NCBI GenBank assembly: GCA_037143335.1
Contig: JBAWZA010000009.1
Span: forward strand, 53,558-117,557
DNA length: 64,000 nucleotides
From: PALSA-1296 sp037143335
GTDB lineage: Bacteria; Bacteroidota; Ignavibacteria; Palsa-1295
Direction of reading: 5' to 3'
Part shown: one piece after another, positions 35,991-45,358 of the stretch
Layout of the letters: every line of letters begins with the position of its first letter
Position numbering within the stretch: position 1 is the stretch's first letter
Program-made: the position numbers and the translations under genes
Notes under the pieces: generated by a model
Databases searched by the model: none
The model's input: only the letters and a program-made list of their open reading frames with translations
Told to the model about the DNA's origin: nothing

Positions 35991-38667
35991 ACGTACTCTC
36001 CTGACGAGTCAACTTGATGTCATGCAACTCCGGTGCTTTCAGCCGAATTTCAAAACTAAATCCTTTGATCGGCGGATTAGGCCGATAACTAAAGTTGATT
36101 TCCCAACAATCAAGATCACGATGCACCGTGAGGCTTGGGACGACGATTTTTTTTTGCACAAAATCATACGATGCATTCGTCGAGAAGCTCCAATTTTTTG
36201 TTGGCGAAACCGAAAAATTGAGATTCGCGGAAACATTTCGTTGGATTCCAAATCCGGTATAAATCTGTGTATATGAAATTCCGTAATTTGCATTCCACCG
36301 TGGTCGGAAAGGGATAGAAATAAAATCGCCGGGATAATTTCCGCCAAGATACATCATACGCTCATCTTCAGGTGTGCGCAATCTAAAAAATTGCCGAAGC
36401 GAATCAATATTATCTCCTTCGCTAGTCAGACTTGAAGAAAATCCTCCGCTTAGATTAAATGACACGTTATTCGCACGAAGCAAACCTTGTCCCAGAGAGG
36501 CAAGAGTTCGGTCGGTGGAATCGCTACCAAGATAATTACGTGGATAAAAAGAATATTGTGCATTCCCACTTATCGAAAGAAACGTGCCGATCGTTGAATT
36601 TGCTGAAACCGAAAGCGCATTATAAATCTTTTGGATGAGATCATATCCGGATCCGAGATTCAATGTTAATAATCGGACTTTCTCTTCCGTCGTGGAATCA
36701 CCTGTTACTTTGTGTTCAACTTTTGCTTCAAAATCATTTCCTAAACTAAATCCCAAATTACCTGAGCGCGCACCCATCGCGAATCCTCCGCCAAGATCTT
36801 CTTCATACTTGCTGTAACGGACAGTTTTGTTTGTGATGAGGTCGGTATATTCCCGTGCCTCCTGATTCGAGAGATCCGGTGTATAGGTGAATGAAACTTG
36901 TGGCGAGAGTGTATGCCTGAGTGCTTTCAAGCCGAAGAGTCCAACATTTGCAATTCCATAAATTCGCGTCTCTGCTGAAAGCGAGTAATTGTATCTATTG
37001 ACCCGATGAAATCCGTAATCGTACGAAGCATCAAATTCTTCGGTAGTATCAGTTTTCCCAAGATACGAATAAATTTTTAATCTCGGAGTTTTCGTTTTCG
37101 CGCGGAATAACCAATCCTCCGAGTAACCAATCGAGGGAGTCAGAGTGACATAACCAAGCTTTGGTGAAATGGAAATAGATGGCGTGTGGGAGATCACCAT
37201 TGATTCTGTATATGAATATGATGTGTCACCCGGAAATCCACGAGATGTATCAGCCGCGAGTTGCGTAAGTTTTTTTGCGTCGCTTCGTGTGAAGCTCCCG
37301 CCGTAGTTCAGTTGTATGGATTGCCACAAGCTTGGTTCATCCGTAGATCCCGGATTTCCAAATGGATAGATCGGTCCCGAATGAGAAAATGAGATTGAAG
37401 GGCTTGTCTCCTCATAAGTACTATTCCGAAGATTTTGATGTCGGCTATACGTTGCAGAAAAGGAGAATCCAATGTCTTCGAAAAAAGTCGAGAACGACGC
37501 ACGGGAGTTAGCATCTTGTTGCAAAATGTCGTTAATGCTCTGTGCGTTTAAGAGCGAATAGTTATTGCTTCGGAAATTCAAATCTGCTGATAATGACGTG
37601 ACGGGAGAGATGTTCAGAGTCGAGCCATTGAACGTAACTTCGAAATTTGATTGAGGGAGTTCGCTGCTACTCCAACCGCTCCGCGAATATCCCAATGTCA
37701 GTGAGGCAGGTGAGTTTAACACGTATCGTTGCATAAACGAACTTACAAAATTGAGATTATATCCACCTCTCGTATAAAGATCAGTCCTCACAAGAGCATC
37801 GAAGTAGTCATCAAAGACTTGATAGTATCCTAAATGTGTCAGCCCGAAACCTCGATCTGGGGTGACTGTGTAGTTCGGAGTGATGATACCGCTCGTTCTA
37901 CCATGTGCATGATTTGGGAATACCGCAAATGGCAACCAGAAGACTGGGACATCAGCAATATACAGATACACTGGTGCGGCGAATACTTGATCGCCGGAGA
38001 TGAGCTTCATCTTCGGAGACTCAAAATAATAATGCGGAACAGGCTGAGCGCAAGTAGTATATCTGCCGTTTTGTACAAACAATGTTTTCGGTTCAACTTG
38101 TTTAATCTTTTCGCCGTAGTAATATCCTCCCTGCATTGAAGTTGTTCCGAGTTGAACAGTCCCTTGCTTGGTTTTCAGATTGTAGAGAATCACTTCGCCT
38201 TCGTATGGCGTTGAGCCATCAAGTAATTTCGGTGCGCCTCTGGTTTGCACTCGCGACGTATCACGGATAATACGCCTCTGCTTGCCTTCATTCGCACTAA
38301 GCACTGAGTCATAAGCGCCACTCAGAGCCGTGAGTGTATTCTGTGTAAAATCCATAATGATGCGATGAGCATGGAGATCACGCATTTGGTAGTCAAGTGT
38401 CGCATCCCCAGTCAAAATCATTTTCTTACGTTTCACCTCGAAGACAGAAGAATCTTGCGCAGTGTAATACACAATCGTATCAATATCTCCGTGAACGGAA
38501 TCGCGTGCAATAAAAAGTGAATCAGGTAAATCAAATCCAGGGCGACGTGCCTTTGCTGTGTGAGCGTTCGGGCGATTTTTTATGCTGTCCATCGGCTGGG
38601 AGAACACAACCGTGAGTGAGCAAAAAAACGCCCATGCTCCGACACAGATGATGAGTCCTTTACGCAT
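35977..38667 (-). CDS. lptD: LPS assembly outer membrane protein LptD (OstA)
   Basis: About 896 residues from the ATG at 38667 (the frame is open upstream, but the signal peptide KGLIICVGAWAFFCSLTVVFSQ starts there). The N-terminal part is an OstA/LptA-like jellyroll (VFEVKRKKMILTGDATLDYQ; LYNLKTKQGTVQLG; YTTCAQPVPHYYFESPKMK), followed by a beta-barrel with many aromatic strands and a terminal Phe. It inserts lipopolysaccharide into the outer leaflet. The start overlaps queC by 8 bases. kdsC lies some 5 kb downstream on the same strand. Confidence 0.9.
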   Translation of the reverse strand: MRKGLIICVGAWAFFCSLTVVFSQPMDSIKNRPNAHTAKARRPGFDLPDSLFIARDSVHGDIDTIVYYTAQDSSVFEVKRKKMILTGDATLDYQMRDLHAHRIIMDFTQNTLTALSGAYDSVLSANEGKQRRIIRDTSRVQTRGAPKLLDGSTPYEGEVILYNLKTKQGTVQLGTTSMQGGYYYGEKIKQVEPKTLFVQNGRYTTCAQPVPHYYFESPKMKLISGDQVFAAPVYLYIADVPVFWLPFAVFPNHAHGRTSGIITPNYTVTPDRGFGLTHLGYYQVFDDYFDALVRTDLYTRGGYNLNFVSSFMQRYVLNSPASLTLGYSRSGWSSSELPQSNFEVTFNGSTLNISPVTSLSADLNFRSNNYSLLNAQSINDILQQDANSRASFSTFFEDIGFSFSATYSRHQNLRNSTYEETSPSISFSHSGPIYPFGNPGSTDEPSLWQSIQLNYGGSFTRSDAKKLTQLAADTSRGFPGDTSYSYTESMVISHTPSISISPKLGYVTLTPSIGYSEDWLFRAKTKTPRLKIYSYLGKTDTTEEFDASYDYGFHRVNRYNYSLSAETRIYGIANVGLFGLKALRHTLSPQVSFTYTPDLSNQEAREYTDLITNKTVRYSKYEEDLGGGFAMGARSGNLGFSLGNDFEAKVEHKVTGDSTTEEKVRLLTLNLGSGYDLIQKIYNALSVSANSTIGTFLSISGNAQYSFYPRNYLGSDSTDRTLASLGQGLLRANNVSFNLSGGFSSSLTSEGDNIDSLRQFFRLRTPEDERMMYLGGNYPGDFISIPFRPRWNANYGISYTQIYTGFGIQRNVSANLNFSVSPTKNWSFSTNASYDFVQKKIVVPSLTVHRDLDCWEINFSYRPNPPIKGFSFEIRLKAPELHDIKLTRQESTYGQF

Positions 38668-39340
38668 ACTTCGGACGCGTTTTATAGGCGATGGGATCTT
38701 CAACGCCAGCGAGTTCGAATCCGCGAAGACGGAGTGCGCATGAATCGCATTCGCCACATGCCAAATCTTCCGATTGATAACACGACCACGTAAGTTCGAG
38801 CGGTGCGTGAAGCTCTAAAGATTTTTTTACAATCTCCGATTTTTTTAATGCAATGACGGGAGTCACAATCGAAATCGTAGTATCGGGTTTTGTGCCAAGA
38901 TTAATTGTTTTCTCAAATTGCTCAAAAAATATTTTTCTGCAATCGGGATAACCCGACGAATCTTCTTCAACAGCTCCGACATAAATTCTCGAAGCGCCGA
39001 TCACCTCAGCCCATCCAGTAGCGATGGATAAGAATGTCCCGTTCCGAAATGGGACATACGATGAGGGAATTTCTGTTGCATGCAAATCTGCTTTGCTTAC
39101 AGGAATAGATTCATCGGTTAAACTTGATCCGCCGATCTTGCGCAAAACTTCAGCATCAACAACAAGCCGCTCACGAATTTCGAGACGATCGCAAATTTCG
39201 GCAAATGCCCGTAGCTCGCGGCGTTCTGTTCGATGGCGATAATTAAAATGAATTGCGGCGACGCTATCGGATTCTTTTTTAGCGATCGCTGCACTCAGCG
39301 TCGAATCCATCCCACCTGATAAGAGTACGACCGATGTCAT
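38660..39340 (-). CDS. queC: 7-cyano-7-deazaguanine synthase QueC
   Basis: 226 residues. PP-loop SGGMDSTLSAAIAKK, then VPFRNGTFLSIATGWAEVIG, and a C-terminal zinc-binding CYQSEDLACGECDSCALRLRG. Converts 7-carboxy-7-deazaguanine and ammonia to preQ0. The start overlaps the queD stop by 4 bases (ATGA). Confidence 0.95.
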   Translation of the reverse strand: MTSVVLLSGGMDSTLSAAIAKKESDSVAAIHFNYRHRTERRELRAFAEICDRLEIRERLVVDAEVLRKIGGSSLTDESIPVSKADLHATEIPSSYVPFRNGTFLSIATGWAEVIGASRIYVGAVEEDSSGYPDCRKIFFEQFEKTINLGTKPDTTISIVTPVIALKKSEIVKKSLELHAPLELTWSCYQSEDLACGECDSCALRLRGFELAGVEDPIAYKTRPKYA

Positions 39341-39813
39341 TCTAACATGTGGGCTTGATGTTCAAATGCGAGAGACGTAGGGACACTCATCCGAATCTCG
39401 CCAGATACTTCAGCGGTTGTCCGCTCGGTCTCTGAAACGATGATTCGCAATTCTCGGATATTTTTAAAGACCATAAAATTCGCCGATAATCGCTCGAAAA
39501 ACCATTGTGCAAGATTTTCTGCCGTTGTTGGGAAATCTACAAAAACTGCTTTGAGATCTTGGCTGACTAAAAACTCTTTAATTGGTGTATCATTCGAATC
39601 ACAAAGAAATGAGTGATCAATTTCTTTGATTAACGGGTCAACGATTGCAACCATATCAAAATAATCAAGCACCATTCCATTCGCATCTGTATTCCCTGCA
39701 AGCTCAACGATGAGCGAGTAGGAATGCCCATGGATATTCCGACAACCTCCGTCATGAAACGGAAGCCGGTGCGCCATTTCCCAACGAAATGTTTTACTGA
39801 TTCTTGTAAGCAT
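39337..39813 (-). CDS. queD: 6-carboxy-5,6,7,8-tetrahydropterin synthase QueD
   Basis: 158 residues. Zinc-ligand histidines appear in FRWEMAHRLPFHDGGCRNIHGHSY (His residues are spread as in the PTPS family) and DHSFLCD; TAENLAQWFFERL follows. Second step of preQ0 synthesis. Three bases separate it from queF. Confidence 0.92.
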   Translation of the reverse strand: MLTRISKTFRWEMAHRLPFHDGGCRNIHGHSYSLIVELAGNTDANGMVLDYFDMVAIVDPLIKEIDHSFLCDSNDTPIKEFLVSQDLKAVFVDFPTTAENLAQWFFERLSANFMVFKNIRELRIIVSETERTTAEVSGEIRMSVPTSLAFEHQAHMLE

Positions 39814-39816
39814 TGA

Positions 39817-40221
39817 TTACTTCTTCAACTGGACTACTTTGATTCGCTTGGATTGTTTCGGCTCGGCGTCAAATCCTTTGATATACCCTGCTTCGATAAC
39901 AGAGTGGAGACCTCCGCGGGTAGTAAACTCGCCACGAATAGTAATCGAGCGGGGTTTGAATGCGCTCACCATATCCTCTAAAATTTCATTCGTCACTGCT
40001 TCATAAAATATCCCGCGATTTCGGAAGGAAAGAAAATAATACTTCAGCGATTTCAACTCAACACAAAGCGCATCGGGGACATACTCAATCGAGATCGTTC
40101 CGAAATCCGGTAAACCCGTCATTGGGCAAACCGAAGTGAACTCTGGGTTTACGTGCGTGATGATGTAGTCGCGCTCAGGATTAGAGTTCTTGAAAATATG
40201 TAATTCGGGTTTTGTAGCCAT
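39817..40221 (-). CDS. queF: NADPH-dependent 7-cyano-7-deazaguanine reductase QueF
   Basis: 134 residues, the short unimodular form. FTSVCPMTGLPDFGTISIEY contains the catalytic Cys, and PDALCVELKSLKYYFLSFRNR-type residues match the type I QueF motif. Reduces preQ0 to preQ1. Directly abuts the preceding gene in the cluster. Confidence 0.93.
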   Translation of the reverse strand: MATKPELHIFKNSNPERDYIITHVNPEFTSVCPMTGLPDFGTISIEYVPDALCVELKSLKYYFLSFRNRGIFYEAVTNEILEDMVSAFKPRSITIRGEFTTRGGLHSVIEAGYIKGFDAEPKQSKRIKVVQLKK

Positions 40222-40902
40222 TTAATTTTTGTTGTGACAATTGCATCCGCTTGAACTTGTTGTTGTCGGGTCAGCGCCGGGCAAAAGAATTCTGCGGTCG
40301 GGTTCGTAAAAAACTGAGAGTAGCGATGTCCGAATCTGCGAGTCAAGTTCACCAGCCTTCGACTTCGGAAAGAATCCATTCACCATCGTTGTATGCGTTG
40401 AGTCGCCGATAAAAAGTGTCCAGACGTAATAATCATCCCGATCGGTATATTCACTCAGCTTCACCAAATGCGCTTGATAGTGGTTGATTCGAAAATCGTA
40501 TGCTTCTAAAACTTTTATTGGTCCCGATGGCAAGTACAACATGCCTGCCAGATATTTACCATGCTCACCAGTTGTATCAAGACCGACGAAAAAATGCTTG
40601 AACGCTGAATCAATCTGTTCTTTCAGCTCGATGGCACGAATGTAGGTTCGGTCTTTGCGTTTGATAAATCCCGGCTCAACTGTATCTTTCTCGAATCCCG
40701 TGGGCGGGATGATGCTGATATGCAACATCGGAAAGTCGCGATATTTTTCTGTGAAATAATTGGTGATTGGGTTCGAACCTTGCGCTACGACACTTTGTGA
40801 AGCTAGAAATAGTGAAGCAAAAAAGAATAGCACGCCGATGACGCGAATGGTGTGGATCTTCGCTGATTCGTAATTCCTCATTCTTGATTCGTAATTGCTC
40901 AT
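40222..40902 (-). CDS. Exported protein of unknown function inside the que cluster
   Basis: 226 residues from the ATG at 40902, which has AGAGGAG just upstream and overlaps the queE stop (ATGA). Residues 1-13 (SNYESRMRNYES) come from a short DNA repeat; a signal peptide follows (VIGVLFFFASLFLASQSVVAQ). The mature protein (DYYVWTLFIGDSTHTTMVNGFFPKS in part) ends with a Cys-rich tail SGCNCHNKN. No family recognised. Its position between queE and queF is unusual for an exported protein; a queuosine role is not supported by any motif. Confidence 0.65.
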   Translation of the reverse strand: MSNYESRMRNYESAKIHTIRVIGVLFFFASLFLASQSVVAQGSNPITNYFTEKYRDFPMLHISIIPPTGFEKDTVEPGFIKRKDRTYIRAIELKEQIDSAFKHFFVGLDTTGEHGKYLAGMLYLPSGPIKVLEAYDFRINHYQAHLVKLSEYTDRDDYYVWTLFIGDSTHTTMVNGFFPKSKAGELDSQIRTSLLSVFYEPDRRILLPGADPTTTSSSGCNCHNKN

Positions 40903-41594
40903 ACTCCTCTTTCTATTCCTGGCCAAATGATTTTGTGTAGTTGTACTTGAAAGCGTACAGGCAAATGATCTTCTAATATCCATGAAGATAATTCGTGTGG
41001 CGCGAGTACATCCGTTACAGGCGACATCAAGATAGTACCTACCCGATTATGAAGAGAATAACATTCGATCTTCTTTTTTGACCAGTCATAATCTTCTCTA
41101 CTCCCGATTACAAATTTTATTTCATCAGTTCGCTGGAGCAAATCCATATTCTTGTAGTAATTTCTTTTCTCCATTGCTGATGACGGTGTCTTCAGATCAA
41201 CGATACGTTTTACACGGTTATCTACTTTTGATATATCCACATGCCCACCGGTTTCAATCATGACGTCATACCCAGTCTCCACGAGCATGTTGATGAGCGG
41301 ATAGACTCCGTCCTGCTCCAACGGTTCGCCACCCGTAAGCTCGACAAGTTTGCACTTGTACGCCTTAATCTCATCAAATATGTTTTCAACTGACATATCG
41401 GAGCCTTCATAAAAGGCGTACTCCGTATCGCAATAGGTGCAGCGTAGTCCGCAACCTGTCAAGCGTATAAAAACACATGGCTCCCCTGCGCGGGACCCCT
41501 CGCCTTGAATTGAGTAAAATATTTCGTTAATACGCAGCACATCCGTCCGAGTTTTTTCGGTAGGGGTAAGTGCTTTTTCTAGGGTTTCTGGCAT
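40899..41594 (-). CDS. queE: 7-carboxy-7-deazaguanine synthase QueE (radical SAM)
   Basis: 231 residues from the ATG at 41594 (an upstream TTG at 41615 is possible). SIQGEGSRAGEPCVFIRLTGC, then the radical SAM cysteines CGLRCTYCDTEYAF (CxxxCxxC form shortened, as in QueE), and ELTGGEPLEQDG. Converts carboxytetrahydropterin to CDG. First gene of the que cluster; its leader holds a hairpin at 41640-41676. The next gene overlaps by 4 bases. Confidence 0.93.
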   Translation of the reverse strand: MPETLEKALTPTEKTRTDVLRINEIFYSIQGEGSRAGEPCVFIRLTGCGLRCTYCDTEYAFYEGSDMSVENIFDEIKAYKCKLVELTGGEPLEQDGVYPLINMLVETGYDVMIETGGHVDISKVDNRVKRIVDLKTPSSAMEKRNYYKNMDLLQRTDEIKFVIGSREDYDWSKKKIECYSLHNRVGTILMSPVTDVLAPHELSSWILEDHLPVRFQVQLHKIIWPGIERGV

Positions 41595-41639
41595 CACGGC
41601 TATAAACACGAACAATGCCGCTGATGTTCAGGAGGTGAT

Positions 41640-41676
41640 CCCTAAGTCATGGACAGTTATGGATGACAACCTAGGG
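41640..41676 (-). promoter_or_regulatory. Hairpin in the queE leader
   Basis: CCCTA (41640-41644) pairs with TAGGG (41672-41676) and GTCAT (41646-41650) with ATGAC (41663-41667), leaving a small internal bulge and a 12-base loop. It lies 46 bases before the queE ATG. It does not match the preQ1 class I riboswitch core that I know, but a regulatory role is possible given the pathway. Confidence 0.35.
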
Positions 41677-41705
41677 CACGGTCACTCATAAAAGTAAAAG
41701 GGTTA

Positions 41706-41736
41706 AAAAAAGGCGGTCACTCTGTAGCAACCGCCT
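41706..41736 (-). terminator. Intrinsic terminator after tRNA-Pro
   Basis: Minus strand: AGGCGGT (41736-41730) and ACCGCCT (41717-41711) close a 12-base loop and are followed by TTTTTTAACC. It separates the tRNA transcript from the que cluster. Confidence 0.85.
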
Positions 41737-41772
41737 CAATTAAAATTAGTGATCTATTTCCCGACTAATCAA

Positions 41773-41847
<75 letters not shown>

Positions 41848-41930
41848 AGTTGCAATGCGAGTGTTTTACAACTATGCGGATAGGAGTCGAGTTTCCGTTT
41901 TTTTTGAGATCCGAATTCCAGGCTACAAAT

Positions 41931-42093
41931 AAAAAAGGTTCGAGCGAAGCTCGAACCTTTATCTAAAAAACAGCGCTTCGGGATCTGCATGGGCGGTGAG
42001 AGAAATTGGTCCTCCCTTTGTGAAACACACACTAGTCTCCGAAGCGCCCCTATCAAAAACCTCGACTATGAGGTTAAAATCTGTTATCTACTT
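41931..42093 (-). ncRNA. Candidate structured small RNA with own promoter and terminator
   Basis: Promoter TTG (42129-42127), 20 bases, TATATTTG (42106-42099) predicts a start near 42093. The RNA of about 160 bases would contain: a hairpin AACCTC-ATAGTC-GAGGTT (about 42076-42059); a long closed domain with perfect 9-bp stem GCGCTTCGG/CCGAAGCGC (42047-42039 with 41981-41973) enclosing GGGAG...CTCTC; and a strong intrinsic terminator (AAAGGTTCGAG/CTCGAACCTTT plus T run, 41960-41931). Size and layout would allow a 6S-like RNA but no diagnostic motif is seen. SRP RNA is unlikely because the GGAAGG apical motif is missing. An 83-codon open frame here is probably not real. Confidence 0.55.
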
Positions 42094-42098
42094 CAGTG

Positions 42099-42129
42099 CA
42101 AATATACAACAATCTAATGAAGAAAACAA
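42099..42129 (-). promoter_or_regulatory. Promoter of the candidate ncRNA
   Basis: TTG-N20-TATATTTG on the minus strand, exact Bacteroidetes consensus. The next gene upstream on this strand ends at 42239. Confidence 0.65.
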
Positions 42130-42238
42130 ATAATTGCGGTCTGAGTTTCAAAAAAATGAGGAATCTGAATAATTTTTCTTCAAATTCCTCATTCTAACCA
42201 ATATTTTCAAGAATTCCTCTTATTCTTGCTTCCGAATC

Positions 42239-42787
42239 CTACTCCCCGCCATGTGCTACGAGCGATTGGACGTATTCGCGAGCCGCATCGCAGGTAAGAA
42301 TATGGCTTTCTGTACAGTTCACTTCCGCAATGTTTGCTTCAGGAACAAGATCAGCATTGATCACTTTATAAAGAACTGCTTGCGACTTGTAGTATCCCTC
42401 ATGACGAGCATTGAACTTCAGTCGTGGCTCATTGAAACTGACGATCCAATCAGCACCTTCTTTGCGAGCTTGTTTTTCGAGCATGGCAATGACATCCTCT
42501 GCAGTAGCTCCTTGAACAGTTACCTCTCCGATCTCAATTGCCGATTTAGGCATGATCGAATCAGGCATCGGCTCGTGATACACAATCGAAGTTGTATCAT
42601 TGAGTTTTGGCAATGCAAAAAAAGAATGCCTCTCAAGTTTAATCGTGTCGGTATTGGTTGCACGAAGTGTTTCGGTTTTCCAAAGATCAGACTCTTCGCG
42701 GAAATTTTGTGCGCTCACATTCGTTGTGAAACCGGCAATCATGCCGATCACGAAGAGCTGAACCATCCATTTTCCATATACTTTCAT
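42239..42787 (-). CDS. Secreted protein of unknown function
   Basis: 182 residues from the ATG at 42787, with AAGGGG upstream; an earlier start at 42820 is less likely. Signal peptide (FVIGMIAGFTTNVSAQ). The middle (IEIGEVTVQGATAEDVIAML, ARKEGADWIVSF) resembles the small LGxVxVxG...A...GAD-type fold of DUF4156/YbjQ-like proteins, so a stress-type periplasmic protein is possible. The C-terminus ends CTESHILTCDAAREYVQSL. Confidence in function is low. Confidence 0.6.
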   Translation of the reverse strand: MKVYGKWMVQLFVIGMIAGFTTNVSAQNFREESDLWKTETLRATNTDTIKLERHSFFALPKLNDTTSIVYHEPMPDSIMPKSAIEIGEVTVQGATAEDVIAMLEKQARKEGADWIVSFNEPRLKFNARHEGYYKSQAVLYKVINADLVPEANIAEVNCTESHILTCDAAREYVQSLVAHGGE

Positions 42788-42975
42788 ATTAGCCCCTTCT
42801 CTAAGACCCTCACAATCCAATCACGGACTGCTTCATTTAGCGGGTCAATCAATCATCTACCACATATCTATACAATAACCATATCAGAGTTTTGATGCCA
42901 GACCTTTTAGGTCGCTCGCTGAATGCGGGAAAAATCCGGAAATTGAAACTTGGTGCCAAGTTGTTAAAAAAAGCG

Positions 42976-42983
42976 TAGTTTTG
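42976..42983 (+). promoter_or_regulatory. Likely -7 element of the tRNA-Gly promoter
   Basis: TAGTTTTG fits TAnnTTTG and lies 7 bases before the tRNA 5' end at 42991. A matching -33 TTG is not at the usual spacing (nearest at 42950). Confidence 0.45.
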
Positions 42984-42990
42984 TAGTAAT

Positions 42991-43062
<72 letters not shown>

Positions 43063-43183
43063 CAAACCGAGCTTAGAGTGCGATTCCCATCTATTGTTCG
43101 AGGTTGAAACAGTACAGAAGACCCACTTTTATACACCGTTTTCACCACAATAAGGGATTTGATGCTGTAGCAGGAATGAAGAG

Positions 43184-44062
43184 ATGGAGCAAAAAGAAAA
43201 CATAGTAAAATCTTTTTCCGATGCCTACCTATTGGCTTTGCTCGAAGAGAGAGACTCAGAAGCCATTGTAGCCAACTTCAAAGCGGCGTACCCAGAACTT
43301 GCCGATACTCTCGACGAAACTGCGGCAACGTTACTCTCCCTTCACCGTGGCAATGGCACAAAACAAAATTTAGCTTCGCTCACTTCTGACCCGCAACCTC
43401 CCGATTTGCATCAAGCACATCTAAGTGCTGCTGAATCATCGGCAGAGTCAACTCCATTCGAGAGGCTTAAATCATTTTTCTCGGAAAGCCCTACATGGTC
43501 AGGTGCAAGTCTTGGGATCGGGCTTGCATTTGTGATCGCAATCTTTTGGCAACCATGGAACATCAAAGAATCAGAGCATGAAGGCGCCGAGCAAACTGAA
43601 AAAATTGAGCATCATGAATCGCATGAAGCGGCTGGTGAAAAAAAATCTGATGGACAAGTCGCTGTCGAATCCTCCGATTTCAGCGAAGTGATCTACAAGC
43701 CAAGAGCATTCGTGCTCAAACTCACACCGCTTGAGATGCGACGCGATGATACACTTGACTTCACTCGAATAAAAGGACTTGATCATCCAACAAGATTATC
43801 ACAACCTGAACACATCATATCCGAACGGATTGATAACAAAACGATACTCATTCGCTGGCAACCCGTTGAGGGAGCACTCAGCTACAGATTAGAACTGAGT
43901 TCAACTTCCGGAGAAGAATTCTATCCTCTTGCCCAAGTACGAAATTCAGGAATAAAAATTTCCTCCTTAGAACCAGGTAAAAAATATCACCTCCGCATCC
44001 GTGCCGAAAGCGGTCAAAGAGCCGGAGATTTTTCCGAGGGAGTGGGGATTGAGGTGGAGTGA
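43184..44062 (+). CDS. Membrane-anchored protein with fibronectin type III domain
   Basis: 292 residues. Residues 1-100 are soluble and helical (FSDAYLLALLEERDSEAIVANF), residues about 103-122 form one membrane helix (GASLGIGLAFVIAIFWQPW), followed by a His/Glu-rich linker and a C-terminal fibronectin III domain (TILIRWQPVEGALSYRLELS; LEPGKKYHLRIRAES). The topology (cytosolic helical part, helix, external FN3) resembles anti-sigma-type proteins, but no sigma factor is adjacent. Function unknown. Confidence 0.6.
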   Translation: MEQKENIVKSFSDAYLLALLEERDSEAIVANFKAAYPELADTLDETAATLLSLHRGNGTKQNLASLTSDPQPPDLHQAHLSAAESSAESTPFERLKSFFSESPTWSGASLGIGLAFVIAIFWQPWNIKESEHEGAEQTEKIEHHESHEAAGEKKSDGQVAVESSDFSEVIYKPRAFVLKLTPLEMRRDDTLDFTRIKGLDHPTRLSQPEHIISERIDNKTILIRWQPVEGALSYRLELSSTSGEEFYPLAQVRNSGIKISSLEPGKKYHLRIRAESGQRAGDFSEGVGIEVE

Positions 44063-44089
44063 ATTTGATCTCGTAGATTTTCTCAGAAA

Positions 44090-45358
44090 TTACTCGCGAA
44101 TAAATTTCACTTCAAGCGAACCCATCCTTGCAAAATAAATCCCTCTCGGAGCGGACTCAATGTTTACACTAAAACGCGATAAACCTCTTGGAAGGATAGC
44201 CTTCTGAATCAATCTGCCAAGCTCGTCAAAAATTTCGAGAGTCGCTGGCTCTGTAAGTAATTCGAATTCAAAATCGGCAGTGGAGATAATAGGATTTGAG
44301 AGCAGATGAAATTGAGTATTAATCTTCTGCGCAGGTTCTTCCACCATGCTTGTAAATTCTGAAAGTGGTCGCCGCCAGATACCCGTGGTTGTTCCACCAA
44401 AGAGATAGTCGCCGTAAAGATAGAGTGTATTCACATTACCAGAGATACCGTTATTTACATCATGCCAATGCTCGCCAAAATCATCTGACTGAAATATGCC
44501 TCTACATTTATCTACAATGAATACTGAAGAATCGATGAATGTGATGTTAGTAATCCAGGAAGTGTCAGCAATTTCAAACACTCTGTCCCAATGTAATAGC
44601 GTATCCGAACTTCTGAAAACGCCTTGGCTACTACCAGCGAATAGGAAGTGTGCTTTCCCTGCAAGACATCCAACTCTTCCTACCGAATTCGAAATTAGTC
44701 TGTGCCAAGAAATACCATCTGGAGATGTAAAGATAGAACTATCCATATCCAATCCATACAAACCTGCTCCGAAGGAACTCATAAAGTATTGTTGATTCAA
44801 TCGAACCATAGCGGTGAACCTTCCGATCAATTCTAAGCCATTCTCGACTTCAGCCCAACTAACCCCGTTGTCAGTAGAACGCAGGAGTAATGTTTCAAAT
44901 GACATCGAACTACGCAGGTAATAATCACAGCTTATGAAAATAGTTGAATCGAAATTGGAAAGTAGATACACCGTTGAAATGTCAGTGGAATCAATCTTCT
45001 CCCAACTTTTACCTTCATCAATTGAACGGTATAACCCCCGATCCCAACCATTGTGAATAACGTGGTCTTTCACCAACAGAAATCGAACATGCACAGTCTT
45101 AAATGATGAATCCAGAAAGTGCCATGTTTTCCCAATATCCGTAGAACGGAGTATCCCTTTGTACCCAGCTGAAAAAATTTCTTCTTTTTCACTTGCGAAG
45201 CACCAAGCACCGCCGTTGCTTGGTGTCCCTTGGTGGACGGTAAATGGGTTGTCAAGAAATTGCCACTGGGCGATTGCGTCGACTTTTGGAAGAAGTATAA
45301 TGATCGCGATTAACCACACTCTTCCAAATGAATAAAAATCTGAGTTCAATTCTTTCAT
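44090..45358 (-). CDS. Secreted BNR-repeat protein with T9SS sorting domain
   Basis: 422 residues. Signal peptide-like start (VWLIAIIILLPKVDAIAQ). The centre has photosystem II stability-factor/BNR-like repeats (LRSTDIGKTWHFLD, LYRSIDEGKSWEKID, LLRSTDNGVSWAEVE). The last ~75 residues (FHLLSNPIISTADFEFELL to RGIYFARMGSLEVKFIRE) are a T9SS type A sorting domain. Converges with the FN3 gene. Confidence 0.75.
   Translation of the reverse strand: MKELNSDFYSFGRVWLIAIIILLPKVDAIAQWQFLDNPFTVHQGTPSNGGAWCFASEKEEIFSAGYKGILRSTDIGKTWHFLDSSFKTVHVRFLLVKDHVIHNGWDRGLYRSIDEGKSWEKIDSTDISTVYLLSNFDSTIFISCDYYLRSSMSFETLLLRSTDNGVSWAEVENGLELIGRFTAMVRLNQQYFMSSFGAGLYGLDMDSSIFTSPDGISWHRLISNSVGRVGCLAGKAHFLFAGSSQGVFRSSDTLLHWDRVFEIADTSWITNITFIDSSVFIVDKCRGIFQSDDFGEHWHDVNNGISGNVNTLYLYGDYLFGGTTTGIWRRPLSEFTSMVEEPAQKINTQFHLLSNPIISTADFEFELLTEPATLEIFDELGRLIQKAILPRGLSRFSVNIESAPRGIYFARMGSLEVKFIRE

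Noticed and set aside
41630..41641. AGGAGGTGATCC, the complement of the conserved 3' end of 16S rRNA
   Set aside because: Only 12 bases match; no other 16S helix lies on either side and no gene follows on the plus strand, so chance is likely.
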